DNA of 64,000 bases. It comes from Arthrobacter terricola. GTDB lineage: Bacteria; Actinomycetota; Actinomycetes; Actinomycetales; Micrococcaceae. A program made the position numbers and the translations under genes. The DNA lies in assembly GCF_004354015.1 (NCBI RefSeq), contig NZ_SMRU01000024.1, forward strand, positions 26,158-90,157, given 5' to 3'. Shown here piece by piece: positions 35,162 through 44,540 of the stretch; within the stretch, counting starts at the first letter, position 1, and every line of letters begins with the position of its first letter. Below the pieces are notes generated by a model. That model made no database searches. It saw only the letters and a list, made by a program, of their open reading frames with translations, and had not been told where the DNA came from.

Positions 35162-36451
35162 TCAGAAGATGGATTTCCATGCGGACTGGACGGTGCTGAG
35201 CGTCTGGTCGACGCTTTGGCTTCCGGTGAGCGTCTTCTGAAGGTTTTCATCGAACGTGCGTTGCAGCTGATCGGACTTCGGCAGGCCGACGAACTCATTC
35301 GCCGGGTAACCCGCCTGGTAGATATCGAACGCCTGCTTGAACAGGGGATCGCTCTTGCTGAAGTCAGGAGTGGCCGTCTTGTTGCCCGGGAAGCCGTTGG
35401 CAAGAGTGCTCAGCTGGGCGTTCGTGTCCTTGCTCATGAGGAACTCCACGAGCTTGGCCGCCTCCGCCTTGTGCTCGGACTTGGCCGAAACACCAACACC
35501 CCAGGACGCATACGGGATGCCGCGTTTGCCGGTGTAACCGTCCTCGGAAGGCACCGCCGCAATGGTGAAGTTGAGCTTGGGGTTGTTCTTCTTGATCAGG
35601 CTGATGTGGGCAAGGGAGTCAATCACCATGCCGACCTGGCCGTTGGTGAACTTCTCGACCTTGTCCTGCTCCTTCATCGTCAGCGCGCCGGGAGCCAGCA
35701 CATTCGCGTCGTAGAGGCTCTTGACGTAATCGACTCCGCTCTTGACCTGGGCGTTCGTGACGTCCGGCTCCCCGTCCTTGAGCATGCTGCCACCGGATGC
35801 CCACACCCAGGACATGACGTCGTTCTGGATGCCGTTCGGCACCGCGGTATCGAGCGGCAGTGCCCAACCCTTGACGTTGCCGCCAAGTGCGCTGATCTTC
35901 TTCGCCGCGTCCAGGAACTCACCGCGCGTGCTCGGGACCGTGTCCACGCCGGCCTGCTTAAGCAGGTCATTGTTCACGAACAAGGGGTAGACGAAATTGA
36001 CCGCTGGAATCATATAGGCCTTGCCATTGACCTTGACCTCGCTCGCCAGCTGATCTTCGGAGAAGTTGTCAGCCTTCAGCAACGGAGAGAGATCAGCGAT
36101 CGCGCCCTGCTTGGCGAAGTCGCTCACCCAGGCACCATCCAGACCGAGAACGTCAGGCAGCTGACCCGAGGCCGCATCGGCGACCATCTGCTGCTGGTCG
36201 GAGGAGAAAGGCGAACTGAGCAGCTTCACCTTGATGTGCGGGTTCTCCTTCTGGAACTGGTCGATCAGGCTGGCCAGGGATCCCTGCGGAAGTTCAGGCT
36301 CCCACCATTGGGCGAACTCGAGGGTGACATCACCGCCTGCACTGGCACCGCCGGACGGCGAACCACTGCAACCTGAAATCGCCAGCGCCGCGGCGGACGC
36401 GATACCCACCGCGGAAAGGATTCGCCGCCCGCGACCTCTCGTCCTACTCAT
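35162..36451 (-). CDS. Sugar ABC importer substrate-binding lipoprotein (family 1)
   Basis: A 429-residue extracellular sugar-binding lipoprotein. The lipobox is AISGC with Cys28 after a twin-arginine-rich basic stretch (RGRGRR). Family 1 features are the LEFAQWWEPE start, PDVLGLDGAWVSDFAKQG and GQVGMVIDS. The ATG at 36451 has AAGGAG 7 bases upstream. First gene of the sugar operon and divergent from the DeoR regulator. Sugar identity is not readable from sequence. Confidence 0.94.
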   Translation of the reverse strand: MSRTRGRGRRILSAVGIASAAALAISGCSGSPSGGASAGGDVTLEFAQWWEPELPQGSLASLIDQFQKENPHIKVKLLSSPFSSDQQQMVADAASGQLPDVLGLDGAWVSDFAKQGAIADLSPLLKADNFSEDQLASEVKVNGKAYMIPAVNFVYPLFVNNDLLKQAGVDTVPSTRGEFLDAAKKISALGGNVKGWALPLDTAVPNGIQNDVMSWVWASGGSMLKDGEPDVTNAQVKSGVDYVKSLYDANVLAPGALTMKEQDKVEKFTNGQVGMVIDSLAHISLIKKNNPKLNFTIAAVPSEDGYTGKRGIPYASWGVGVSAKSEHKAEAAKLVEFLMSKDTNAQLSTLANGFPGNKTATPDFSKSDPLFKQAFDIYQAGYPANEFVGLPKSDQLQRTFDENLQKTLTGSQSVDQTLSTVQSAWKSIF

Positions 36452-36480
36452 ATGACCACTCCTTCGTGTATGACACTCAA

Positions 36481-36516
36481 GTAATGCGCATTGCTGCGTG
36501 ATGCGCACCACATTAC
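36481..36516. promoter_or_regulatory. Inverted repeat in sugar operon control region
   Basis: GTAATG (36481-36486) and CATTAC (36511-36516) enclose two TGCGCA boxes. The position, just upstream of the binding-protein gene and between it and the DeoR gene, fits a DeoR-family operator. Confidence 0.5.
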
Positions 36517-36677
36517 TCGCAACTACCGTAAAAGCAAGCAAAAAAATGCAACAAGTCAGATAAGTAGTGCGGAACATATGCAGAGTGCCGAATCTATGAT
36601 TGCTATCCGGCGCGAAGATGCCATGCTTCATGGGGATGACTGCTGTTCTTTGCGGCAAAATCGGAAAAGAACGGCAT

Positions 36678-37550
36678 ATGGCTGGTAGAATCCTGAGCAT
36701 GAGTGAGCTAACTGGGGCCGAAGACGACGGGCGTTCGCACCGCCATCCCGCGGGGAGGAAGGCGCAGCTCGCTGCGTATGTCACCGAGGTCGGGCAGGTG
36801 ACGGTCGGTTCGCTGGCGGAACGCTTTGGTGTATCGATCGATACGATCCGTCGCGACCTTGACCACCTGGCCCTCGAGGGGCTGCTGGTACGCACATACG
36901 GAGGGGCGGTCAGCGCAGCCGTAAGCTCGAGGGTGGAGAAGGCCGTTGACGTTCGTCTCGGTCTACAGGCAGCGGAAAAAGAGAAGATCGGCCTGCTGGC
37001 GTCCCAGCTGGTCCGCGATGACACGGGGATCATCATGAACGGCGGTACGACGATGCTCTCGGTTGCCCGCGCGCTCAGCGGGCATCGCGACCTGACGATC
37101 GCGACCAACAACATTCTGGTCCCGGCCGAACTCGACCCGGCCGTGTGGCGGGAGTTGTATATCTTCGGCGGGTCCGTGCGCTCGACCACCCTGGCGACGA
37201 CCGGCGCGACGACGCTGCGTGTTGCCACGGGAGGAGCGGATCTGGACATCAGATGCGAGCTGGCACTGATTGCCGTCGGGGCTGTGTCCTCCCAAGGCGG
37301 CTACACCACAAATAACGTCGGAGAGGCAGCCATGATGGCTGAAATGATGTCCAGGGCCACACGGGTGGCGATCCTCGCTGATTCCTCGAAGTTCGAAAAG
37401 CAGCTCTTTGCCCAGGTAGCCCCCCTCGCGGCCGCCGACTACCTCGTCACAAACGCGGCTCCCCCCAAGGAGCTTCGGGATGCCCTCGCTGATGCCGGGG
37501 TTCAGGTAGTCACGCCCGAATCATTCTCCGAGGTCGCCAAGGCAGGATAG
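36678..37550 (+). CDS. DeoR/GlpR-family repressor of the sugar operon
   Basis: A 290-residue regulator. The HTH (VTVGSLAERFGVSIDTIRRDL) and LVRTYGGAV wing are classic DeoR, and the C-terminal sensor has MNGGTTMLSVARAL and LADSSKFEK, the sugar-phosphate binding features of the family. Start uncertain: ATG 36678 is chosen, ATG 36699 is possible. It is divergent from the sugar operon and probably represses it until a phosphorylated sugar binds. Confidence 0.92.
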   Translation: MAGRILSMSELTGAEDDGRSHRHPAGRKAQLAAYVTEVGQVTVGSLAERFGVSIDTIRRDLDHLALEGLLVRTYGGAVSAAVSSRVEKAVDVRLGLQAAEKEKIGLLASQLVRDDTGIIMNGGTTMLSVARALSGHRDLTIATNNILVPAELDPAVWRELYIFGGSVRSTTLATTGATTLRVATGGADLDIRCELALIAVGAVSSQGGYTTNNVGEAAMMAEMMSRATRVAILADSSKFEKQLFAQVAPLAAADYLVTNAAPPKELRDALADAGVQVVTPESFSEVAKAG

Positions 37551-37591
37551 TCGAACTGGGATGCTCGCCGCTGTCACCCAGTCTTTTCATA

Positions 37592-38578
37592 TCAATCGGC
37601 CTGGACCTCAAATTCGAGATTCACCGTCCGGCTCTCGCCTGGAGCCAATACGACGCCCGCTTTGCCAAAGTCCGGTCCATCAACATGGCCCGGCCAGCAC
37701 GTTCCCGGTTCCAGGCCGACGACATATGACCCGGCTGCCTTGCTTCGCCAAACGGTCAGATATGGCAATTGCTCAGGGCGGAATCGGACAGTGATGGACC
37801 GATTCGATCCTTGGATTCGAGCCGATGCCCACCCGTCCGCATCGGGTACCGCAATGAGAGCGTCCACTGTTTCCGGTTCGCCCGCCTTCGGGGCTTCGAC
37901 CGTGCGCTCCCAGTTCCCGGATCCCTCGTCCTGGCCGGGTTCCTGCGCCTCAGTCTCAACGACGGCGCCTTCCTCGAGCCAGGGCCAGCCGACATTGAAG
38001 TGGTACAGCAGCCGAAGGGGAGTGCGCTCAAAGCCTTCGTTGCGCACCTCGTCCGTGATCTGTAATGCGCTGGCGCCGACGCTGGCCCGGATCGTCCGGG
38101 CCACCGACACATTCTGGTCAAAGAGGGCACCCTCGCGCATCAGTCCCCGCACCTCGACCACATAGTCGTCCCCGTCCCAGCGGCCCTCGCTCCTTGTCAC
38201 GGAGGCAGGGATCAGGTGAGCCCGGCCATGCATGCCCCCGATATGCTGTTCCGCTCGGCCAACTGCAGCCAGGCCGCATGTCGTCATCAGGCCTCCCCGC
38301 CACCGCCTCGACCAGGACTCCGCCCTCGGAGAAGTCGTCGGCGCCACGAAAGAGAGTGGAACCCCCCGAAACGAGGCATCGCCAAGATCAAGAAACTGAT
38401 CAACCTCGAGGTCCACGGCAAGTCCACCTAGGTGCCGCAGTTCAATCTGGCGCATTCCTCTCGCAGGACCGTCCTCCACCACCACCGACCGCGGACCCCA
38501 CATCCGCTCGACGGAGGCCACACGGGCTTCCTTCCACCGCCTGGAACCGCGCCGCATTGACTCAAGATCTTCACGCAT
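37592..38578 (-). CDS. DUF4432 family aldose-epimerase-like protein
   Basis: A 328-residue beta-sandwich protein of the aldose 1-epimerase superfamily (DUF4432 type). Characteristic segments: LDLGDASFRGVPLSF, GGLMTTCGL, GGMHGRAHLIPA, LYHFNVGWPWLEEGA and the ending VVLAPGESRTVNLEFEV. The ATG at 38578 has CATAAT 8 bases upstream on the coding strand, suggesting leaderless transcription. Placed between the sugar operon regulator and an MFS transporter, it probably handles sugar anomers; activity in this subgroup is unproven. Confidence 0.8.
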   Translation of the reverse strand: MREDLESMRRGSRRWKEARVASVERMWGPRSVVVEDGPARGMRQIELRHLGGLAVDLEVDQFLDLGDASFRGVPLSFVAPTTSPRAESWSRRWRGGLMTTCGLAAVGRAEQHIGGMHGRAHLIPASVTRSEGRWDGDDYVVEVRGLMREGALFDQNVSVARTIRASVGASALQITDEVRNEGFERTPLRLLYHFNVGWPWLEEGAVVETEAQEPGQDEGSGNWERTVEAPKAGEPETVDALIAVPDADGWASARIQGSNRSITVRFRPEQLPYLTVWRSKAAGSYVVGLEPGTCWPGHVDGPDFGKAGVVLAPGESRTVNLEFEVQAD

Positions 38579-38810
38579 GTGCACTATTATGCTCGAGTGT
38601 CGCGAAACATGGTCTAAAAGTTGCGATAAACTGCATTTTGAAGCATTTTGGGTGGACGCCCATGTGCAGCTCTCGAAAAGACGACGACGCCGCCCACGGC
38701 TAAAGACCACGACCCGCGCCCAGAGCGGGACCCAAGACTCGAACCTGGCGCGGCATCGACTCGAACACGAGCACCGCCAGCGGCCGGCCAGTCGCCGAAA
38801 GGATTCCTGT

Positions 38811-40024
38811 TTACTTCTGGGCTTTTCGGGCGGACGGGGCGACTGATCGGGCGGCACAGAAGGCCGCGGTCAACAGCATCACGATGAGCCAGAAGGCGCC
38901 GAGGAGGCCGAATGATTCGGCGAGGACGCCGATGATGGGCGGGCCGGCGATACTGGCGCTGTAGCCGATCGAGGCCACAACGCTGAGGCGTGCCGCTGTG
39001 TTTTTGCCTCCTTCGGCGGCTGCCGACATGCCCAGGGGGAATCCCATCGATACTCCGACGGCCCACAAGACGGTTCCGCCGATCGTGAGCCAGACACTGG
39101 TACCCGAAATAAACAGCGCAAGGCCCGCGATACCGAGGAAGGTAGTGATCCGGATCGCGGCGACCCGTCCGATTCGGTCCACGAGCGGGCCGCCGAAAAT
39201 CCGGGTGGCAGCCTCGACGCAGGCAAAGACGGTGAAGAAAACAGCCGCAACAGCCGGGGTTTGCCCATGCCCGCTTTCCGCTGCGAGTGTGAGCCAGTTG
39301 TTTGCCGATCCCTCTCCCAGTTCGACGCCGAGAAGAATGACGCCGATCAGGATCAGACGCCAGTTCATCCAGGCCTTGAACCATTGCAGAAGAAGGCCGG
39401 TGCGGCTGGTGGTGGAGTCACGCTCCTCCTCGCGCCGTCCGTCCGGTATGGCCGGTGCGGCCGCGAGGGCAACAAACGCGATGAGGAATGCCTCGCCGAT
39501 GAACTGCAGGGAGGGGGAGATGCCGGCCGCGGCGCATGCTGCTCCGATCCCTGACCCTATGGCTGCCCCCCGGACCAGGCGCCGTGCATCAGCGGCATCT
39601 GGGTGCGGCCCGTTGCTGCCTCAATGGCGGCGCCCTCCACATTGATCATGATGTCCATGCTTCCTACCCCGGCGCCTGTCATGGCGAAGGCGACGGCCAC
39701 GACGGACATCAGTCCCAGCATCACCGATACTCCCAGGAGTGCGATGCCCGCGGCCACAACGTAAAGGGTGGTCGCGATACTGCGCCGGCTGCCCAGCCGG
39801 TGAAGGAGAGGTCCGGCCGAAACGAGTCCGATGAGGGATCCGATGGTAGCGCAGGCCATGAGGAGCCCGATCGTTCCCGTGCCGACATCGAGTCCCTTGA
39901 TGATGGCCGGAAGGCGCGGGCCCCAGGCCGATACCGTAATCCCTCCGACGGCAAACCCTGCGATGATCGCAAAGCGCCATTGATCAATCGATTTTCGGTC
40001 CTCCATCGGCTGCGCCTCAAGCAT
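38811..40024 (-). pseudogene. MFS transporter (YbjJ/fucose-permease-like) split by a frameshift
   Basis: The N-terminal half (ATG 40024; WRFAIIAGFAVGGITVSAWGP, LHRLGSRRS) runs to MHGAWSGG and then stops at 39557. The other half is open from there in the next frame (AAIGSGIGAAC through GGPLVDRIGRVAAIR) to the stop at 38811. The break coincides with a run of six C on the plus strand (39566-39571); one added base joins both halves into a normal 12-helix transporter of about 400 residues. It could be a real mutation, phase variation or a sequencing error. It was probably a sugar transporter belonging to the neighbouring locus. Confidence 0.85.
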
Positions 40025-40095
40025 GGGGGTTTTCCTTGCTTTCTCGGCGGACCGTAATGGAAACCGGTGTGCTGCGGACGGGAAGCATGAACGAC

Positions 40096-40113
40096 AATCT
40101 ACTCGAGTAGATT
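40096..40113. promoter_or_regulatory. 18-bp perfect palindrome upstream of the MFS gene
   Basis: AATCTACTCGAGTAGATT is fully symmetrical and lies 72 bases before the MFS start; an outer GCATG/CATGC pair flanks it. It is a strong operator candidate for a repressor not encoded nearby. Confidence 0.65.
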
Positions 40114-40228
40114 CATGCCTTCAACAGATGACATTCTGAGGCGACGTTCTAGGGTTGCAAAGGCAGGCGGCGGGCATCGAAAGCGTCCCGCGGCTATGAC
40201 CTTACGATCGTTTCCGGGCCGCGCGGGC

Positions 40229-41101
40229 TTAAAACTCTTCGCCGGCCCCGACGACCGCTGATGCCGGGCCGACGATGAGGGGGTCGGGGGTTCCGACCGT
40301 TTGATGGTCCTTGTTGTCGTAGTCGAACAGGCTTAGCACGTGGCGCATGGCCTCGATCCGCGCGCGTTTCTTGTCATTGGACTTCACCACGGTCCAGGGG
40401 GCGTGCCGGGTGTCCGTGCGCTTGAACATGCGTTCCTTGGCGCTGGTATAGGCGTCCCATTTGTCGATGGAAGCCAGGTCCATGGGGGAGAGTTTCCATT
40501 GGCGGACCGGATCGATCTGCCGGATCGTGAAGCGGGTCCGCTGCTCGGCGCGACTGACCGAGAACCAAAACTTGATCAGGTCAATGCCGTCCTCAACCAG
40601 GAGTTTCTCGAACGCCGGCGTCTGGCGGACAAAGAGGTTGTACTGGGCATCCGTGCAGAATCCCATGACCTTCTCCACGCCGGTGCGGTTGTACCAGGAG
40701 CGGTCGAACATCACGATCTCACCCGTGGTGGGAAGGTGGTTGAGGTACCGCTGGTAATACCACTGGCCTTGTTCGCGGTCGCTGGGCTTCTCCAGCGCCA
40801 CCACCCGGGCCCCGCGCGGGTTCATGTGTTCCGTGAAGCGTTTGATGGTTCCGCCCTTGCCGGCGGCATCGCGTCCTTCGAAGACGATGACGATGCGGCG
40901 GCCGTTGGCCTTGACCCAGTTCTGCAGCTTGAGGAGTTCGATCTGTAGCAGCCGCTTGTCGTGCTCATAGCGGTCCCGGTCCATGCGCTCGGCGTACGGG
41001 TAGTCCTCCCGCCAGGTGTCCACCGGCGTTCCGTCAGGTCCCAGCAAGACGGGATCGTCGTCGTCGATATCAAGAACCGAATACCCGGCGTCCACAATCA
41101 T
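40229..41101 (-). CDS. ppk2: Polyphosphate kinase 2 family protein
   Basis: A 290-residue single-domain PPK2. Walker A is FEGRDAAGKGGTIKR; the Walker B and lid residues are MFDRSWYNRTGVE and SVSRAEQRTRF. These enzymes phosphorylate NDPs or NMPs with polyphosphate. I start at ATG 41101; a TTG at 41137 would add 12 residues. Single gene, no evident operon. Confidence 0.95.
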   Translation of the reverse strand: MIVDAGYSVLDIDDDDPVLLGPDGTPVDTWREDYPYAERMDRDRYEHDKRLLQIELLKLQNWVKANGRRIVIVFEGRDAAGKGGTIKRFTEHMNPRGARVVALEKPSDREQGQWYYQRYLNHLPTTGEIVMFDRSWYNRTGVEKVMGFCTDAQYNLFVRQTPAFEKLLVEDGIDLIKFWFSVSRAEQRTRFTIRQIDPVRQWKLSPMDLASIDKWDAYTSAKERMFKRTDTRHAPWTVVKSNDKKRARIEAMRHVLSLFDYDNKDHQTVGTPDPLIVGPASAVVGAGEEF

Positions 41102-41285
41102 GTTCACGCCGTCACAGTACAACCGCGTTGGTAACAACGGGTGAATACGGCGGGATGCTTACGCATCGGGCCCGGAACGGGCCGCTGGAATTCACTAAAC
41201 ACGCCGGCCGGCACAGCGCCCTTGTTGCCAGGACGAGAAAGCGCGAACATGAAATTACAGCCTCATTGGCGGATTGGACGTTCCC

Positions 41286-41495
41286 ATGAACCTGCGCAGG
41301 AACTATTGGTACTACAGCATCGGACTTGCCGTGGCCTGGGCCATCGTACTGTCGGTCGTGTTTGCAATCCGCCCGGACCGTGCCCAGACATTCCTGTACA
41401 TCTTCGCGGGGTACTGCCTCGGCTGGATATCGACGACTATTGCGCGTTACGTCTATCCGCCGCCAAAGCGCTGGACCTCAGGGGGCAGGATTTAG
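41286..41495 (+). CDS. Small two-helix membrane protein
   Basis: A 69-residue protein with two likely membrane segments (YSIGLAVAWAIVLSVVFAI and FLYIFAGYCLGWISTTIARY). I do not recognise a named family. It begins at ATG 41286, with an in-frame TTG 12 bases earlier. Confidence 0.65.
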   Translation: MNLRRNYWYYSIGLAVAWAIVLSVVFAIRPDRAQTFLYIFAGYCLGWISTTIARYVYPPPKRWTSGGRI

Positions 41496-41581
41496 CGGGC
41501 TCGTGCGTGCAACTGCCCTTGCAGGACAGTTAGACATGGCGCAGGATGGCGGCGTCGGCGGGTTATGACCCGTCGGACCCG

Positions 41582-42397
41582 ATGATCCCTTCCCGAAGGA
41601 GCAGCACCATAGCAGCACCCGCCCTTGTTACCGGAGCGTCCTCGGGCATCGGCCGCGCGTTTGCCGAACGCCTGGCCGCCGATGGCCACGACCTGATCGT
41701 CGTCGGGCGGCGGCGCGACAGGCTCGACGCCCTCGCGGCGTCCCTTCCGGGCGTTGATGTGCAGGTCATCGCAGTAGACCTCGCATCGGACGAGGGCATC
41801 GCCGAGGTGGTCGCGACACTTGCCGAGCGGCCGGTGAGCATTCTGATCAACAACGCCGGCGTCGCGCACTACATGCCGTTCTCCGACTTGCCGCCCGGGA
41901 AAGCTCGCGAAATTGTCTACGTCAAGACGCTCGCCCCCACACTGCTCAGCCGCGCCGCCCTGCCTGGAATGTTGGCGGCGGGCGCCGGGACCATCGTCAA
42001 CGTCGCAGGGATGCTCGCCTTCTCGGGCCCGACCGACGCTGCGCAACCTCAGGGACAGCGAGCCGCCTACGTCGCGAGCCTCGCGGGCACGGTTGCGATG
42101 TCACAGGTGCTCGGTGCCGAACTGGCCAACACCGGTGTCACTGTCCACGCAGTCTGCCCGGGGATCGTCGCAACCGAGTTTCACGAGGTGCAGGGAATGG
42201 ACCTTTCGGTCGTACTCCGGATGAGCGCCGAGGACGTCGTCACCGCCGCGCTCGCCGGCGTCGCCCTCGGAGAGACAGTCATTGCCCCCGGCGTGGAGGA
42301 CGCGGGCTTGCTCGAAACGATCTTCGCCGCCGACCGGGCAGCGTTCCATGGGCAGGCCCCGACCCTGGCGACCCGCTACACGCAGGGCGATGTCTAG
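41582..42397 (+). CDS. SDR-family oxidoreductase with altered catalytic residue
   Basis: A classical short-chain dehydrogenase: TGASSGIGRAFAE for NAD(P) binding and ILINNAGVAHY. The usual catalytic YxxxK is YVASLAG here, so the lysine is leucine; the serine region (NVAGMLAFSG) also departs from consensus. Proton relay should be impaired. AAGGAG lies 7 bases before an ATA codon at 41612, where related proteins would begin; the ATGs at 41582 and 41546 lack good sites. Start and activity are therefore uncertain. Its stop overlaps that of the convergent esterase. Confidence 0.82.
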   Translation: MIPSRRSSTIAAPALVTGASSGIGRAFAERLAADGHDLIVVGRRRDRLDALAASLPGVDVQVIAVDLASDEGIAEVVATLAERPVSILINNAGVAHYMPFSDLPPGKAREIVYVKTLAPTLLSRAALPGMLAAGAGTIVNVAGMLAFSGPTDAAQPQGQRAAYVASLAGTVAMSQVLGAELANTGVTVHAVCPGIVATEFHEVQGMDLSVVLRMSAEDVVTAALAGVALGETVIAPGVEDAGLLETIFAADRAAFHGQAPTLATRYTQGDV

Positions 42398-43293
42398 GTA
42401 GTGGCGAGGTGCTGGGTGAGGAAGAGCGCAGCCCGGTCCAGTGCTTGGTCGGCTTCGTCTAGTTGGCCGATGAAGGACTGGAACACGTGCGGCACGTTCG
42501 CGGTGATGTCGAGGATTACGTCGACGTCGGCGTCGCGGGCGCGCTCTGCGAGCCGGACTGAGTCGTCGAGGAGAAGTTCGTTCGTCCCGACCTGCAGCAG
42601 CAGCGGTGGAAATCCGGTCAGGTCCGCGTAGACCGCCGGGGCAAGCAGTTCCTCGTTCGGGTCCTGCCCGGCCAGATACATGTCACCCGTGTACTGCATT
42701 CCAGCCCTTGTAAAGAAGGGATCTATCCCGGCTTTGGTTTCCATGCTTGCCCCTGTGCGGGTGTGGTCGAGTCCAGGCGAGAACGCGACGATTGCGCCGG
42801 GGACGGGAAGGCCGGCAACCTTCGCGGCAATCGTCGTCGTGACCGCCAGGCCGCCGCCGGCGGAATCGCCCGCGAACGCGATGGAGTTGGCTTGGATGCC
42901 GTCTTCCAGCAGCTCCCGGTACGCCGCGAGGCAGTCCTCGATGCCGGCAGGGAACGGATGCTCAGGTGCTAGCCGGTAGTCAAGGGAGAGCGCACGCATG
43001 CCGGTCTTGGTGACCAGGCTGGCGGTCAGGCCCAGTGCGGTTTGCGGGGTGCCGAGGGCAAACGAGCCGCCGTGGAAGTACAGGATCGTGCCCGCGCGCG
43101 TCTGCTCCTGCGGTTCGAGCCGGAGTGCGGAACGTCCACCGAGGGTGGTCTCCTCGATCAGGGTCGGAGGAATCGCGAACCGGGCCATCATTGAAGCGAA
43201 GTTCTCGCGCATATTCTCTACTAATTGCGGGCCTGAACTCTGTGGTCCCCGGCGAAGCATCCGGTCGATGGCGGCCCGCTGTTCCCTGCTCAT
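42394..43293 (-). CDS. Alpha/beta hydrolase, HSL-type esterase
   Basis: A 299-residue carboxylesterase. It has the HSL oxyanion motif YFHGGSFALG, nucleophile elbow FAGDSAGGGLA, RLAPEHPFPAG, and the catalytic His in VPHVFQSF. The start at ATG 43293 has GAAGGGGA upstream; an in-frame GTG is 15 bases earlier. Probably cleaves short acyl esters. Convergent with the SDR gene, sharing CTAG as both stop codons. Confidence 0.93.
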   Translation of the reverse strand: MSREQRAAIDRMLRRGPQSSGPQLVENMRENFASMMARFAIPPTLIEETTLGGRSALRLEPQEQTRAGTILYFHGGSFALGTPQTALGLTASLVTKTGMRALSLDYRLAPEHPFPAGIEDCLAAYRELLEDGIQANSIAFAGDSAGGGLAVTTTIAAKVAGLPVPGAIVAFSPGLDHTRTGASMETKAGIDPFFTRAGMQYTGDMYLAGQDPNEELLAPAVYADLTGFPPLLLQVGTNELLLDDSVRLAERARDADVDVILDITANVPHVFQSFIGQLDEADQALDRAALFLTQHLATT

Positions 43294-43554
43294 AACGTTC
43301 CCCTTCACTTAGGCACTAATTGCCGCGGACGGGCAACTTTCCTGGAGGCCCTTCGTGGCCGCGCGCCGCTGACAGTGCGGCAGCTCCGCGATGCTGAACA
43401 CCATTGGATTGTAGGCCGCGATGACCGGCCGTGGCCGTGTGGCCTCGGTGGGGGCGGTCGGGTGGAACATGTTGTCCGGGGCGACATTTGCGTGCTGTAT
43501 GGTGTGCGATGTCATCCAGCAAACGAACGGCCGGACATTCCAGGAGCGACCATC

Positions 43555-44487
43555 ATGGTAAACCAACTCGTCCTCGGCGCGGGGCTTATTGGCGGGGCAC
43601 TCGCGCAGCGACTGATAGCCCGCGGCGACCACGTCACGCTCGGCACCCGCAGCGGCACCACCGTCCCTGGCGCGACTGCATTGAAGGTCGATGCCAGTGA
43701 TGCCGCAGCCGTCACCGAAGCCGCTCGGGGTGCCGAGACGATCTTCGTATGCACGAACCCTCCGTACACCGACTGGGCCACCGACTGGCCACCTATCTTC
43801 GACGCCGTGATCGCAGCAGCGCGGGACTCCGGGGCAGCGCTCGTGCTCATGGGAAATCTTTACGCGTACGGGGCGCCGGCTGGTGCTATGACCGAGGACT
43901 CGCCGCTTGCGACGACCGAAAAGAAAGGCCTGGTGCGCAAAGCCGGTTGGGAGAAGGCACTGGCCGCGCACCAGCGAGGCGAGATCCGGGTTACCGAGGT
44001 CCGGGCCAGCGACTATTTCGGGCCGGGGGCTGCCGGTATGTCGACGCACCTGGGCGGAGGGTTCTTTGAACCCCTTCTGGCATCAAAAACCGCACGCGTT
44101 GTCGGCGATCCTGCACTCGACCACGGATGGAGCTTCCTGCCGGACATTGCCACGACCCTCATCGCTGCCGCCGACTACACCGGAGAATGGGGGCGGCCCT
44201 GGCATGTTCCCAGTGCCTCCCTCCCGAGAACTGAGATCGTCCGGCAAATCAACGAGCGTTGGGGTGTCACAGGAAAAGTAGCGCGAACCCCGCAATGGTC
44301 CCTGAAACTCCTCGGCGCTGTCGTCCCGATCATGCGGGAAGTCTCAGCCTCCAGCTACCAATTCGAGATGCCCTTCGTGATCGACTCCGCGGAAACCCAG
44401 CAGCTGCTTGGCGTCTCGGCCACACCATGGGACGAAGCACTCGAGACCACAGTGAACAGCTTCCGGAAGAACGCAGCCGTCAAATAA
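43555..44487 (+). CDS. NAD-dependent epimerase/dehydratase family protein
   Basis: A 310-residue extended SDR-like protein with GAGLIGGALAQRL at the N-terminus. The start at ATG 43555 has AGGAG at 8 bases. LMGNLYAYGAP resembles the serine region; the YxxxK site is not clear (KKGLVRKAGWEKAL follows). Substrate unknown. It lies in a small group of single redox and hydrolase genes (SDR, esterase, NTF2-like, YwnB-like). Confidence 0.85.
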   Translation: MVNQLVLGAGLIGGALAQRLIARGDHVTLGTRSGTTVPGATALKVDASDAAAVTEAARGAETIFVCTNPPYTDWATDWPPIFDAVIAAARDSGAALVLMGNLYAYGAPAGAMTEDSPLATTEKKGLVRKAGWEKALAAHQRGEIRVTEVRASDYFGPGAAGMSTHLGGGFFEPLLASKTARVVGDPALDHGWSFLPDIATTLIAAADYTGEWGRPWHVPSASLPRTEIVRQINERWGVTGKVARTPQWSLKLLGAVVPIMREVSASSYQFEMPFVIDSAETQQLLGVSATPWDEALETTVNSFRKNAAVK

Positions 44488-44540
44488 GACCGGATATCCG
44501 GCAGGGGATACGCAAAGAGAATCCCCTGCCGGATATGCCC

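Noticed and set aside
37555..37582. ACTGGG/CCCAGT as a terminator between DeoR and DUF4432 genes
   Set aside because: Only 6 bp of stem with a 16-base loop; too weak to call.
43309..44049. Minus-strand 246-codon frame opposite the epimerase-like gene
   Set aside because: Composition is that of a shadow and it has no recognisable motif; the opposite-strand gene has a good start and family features.
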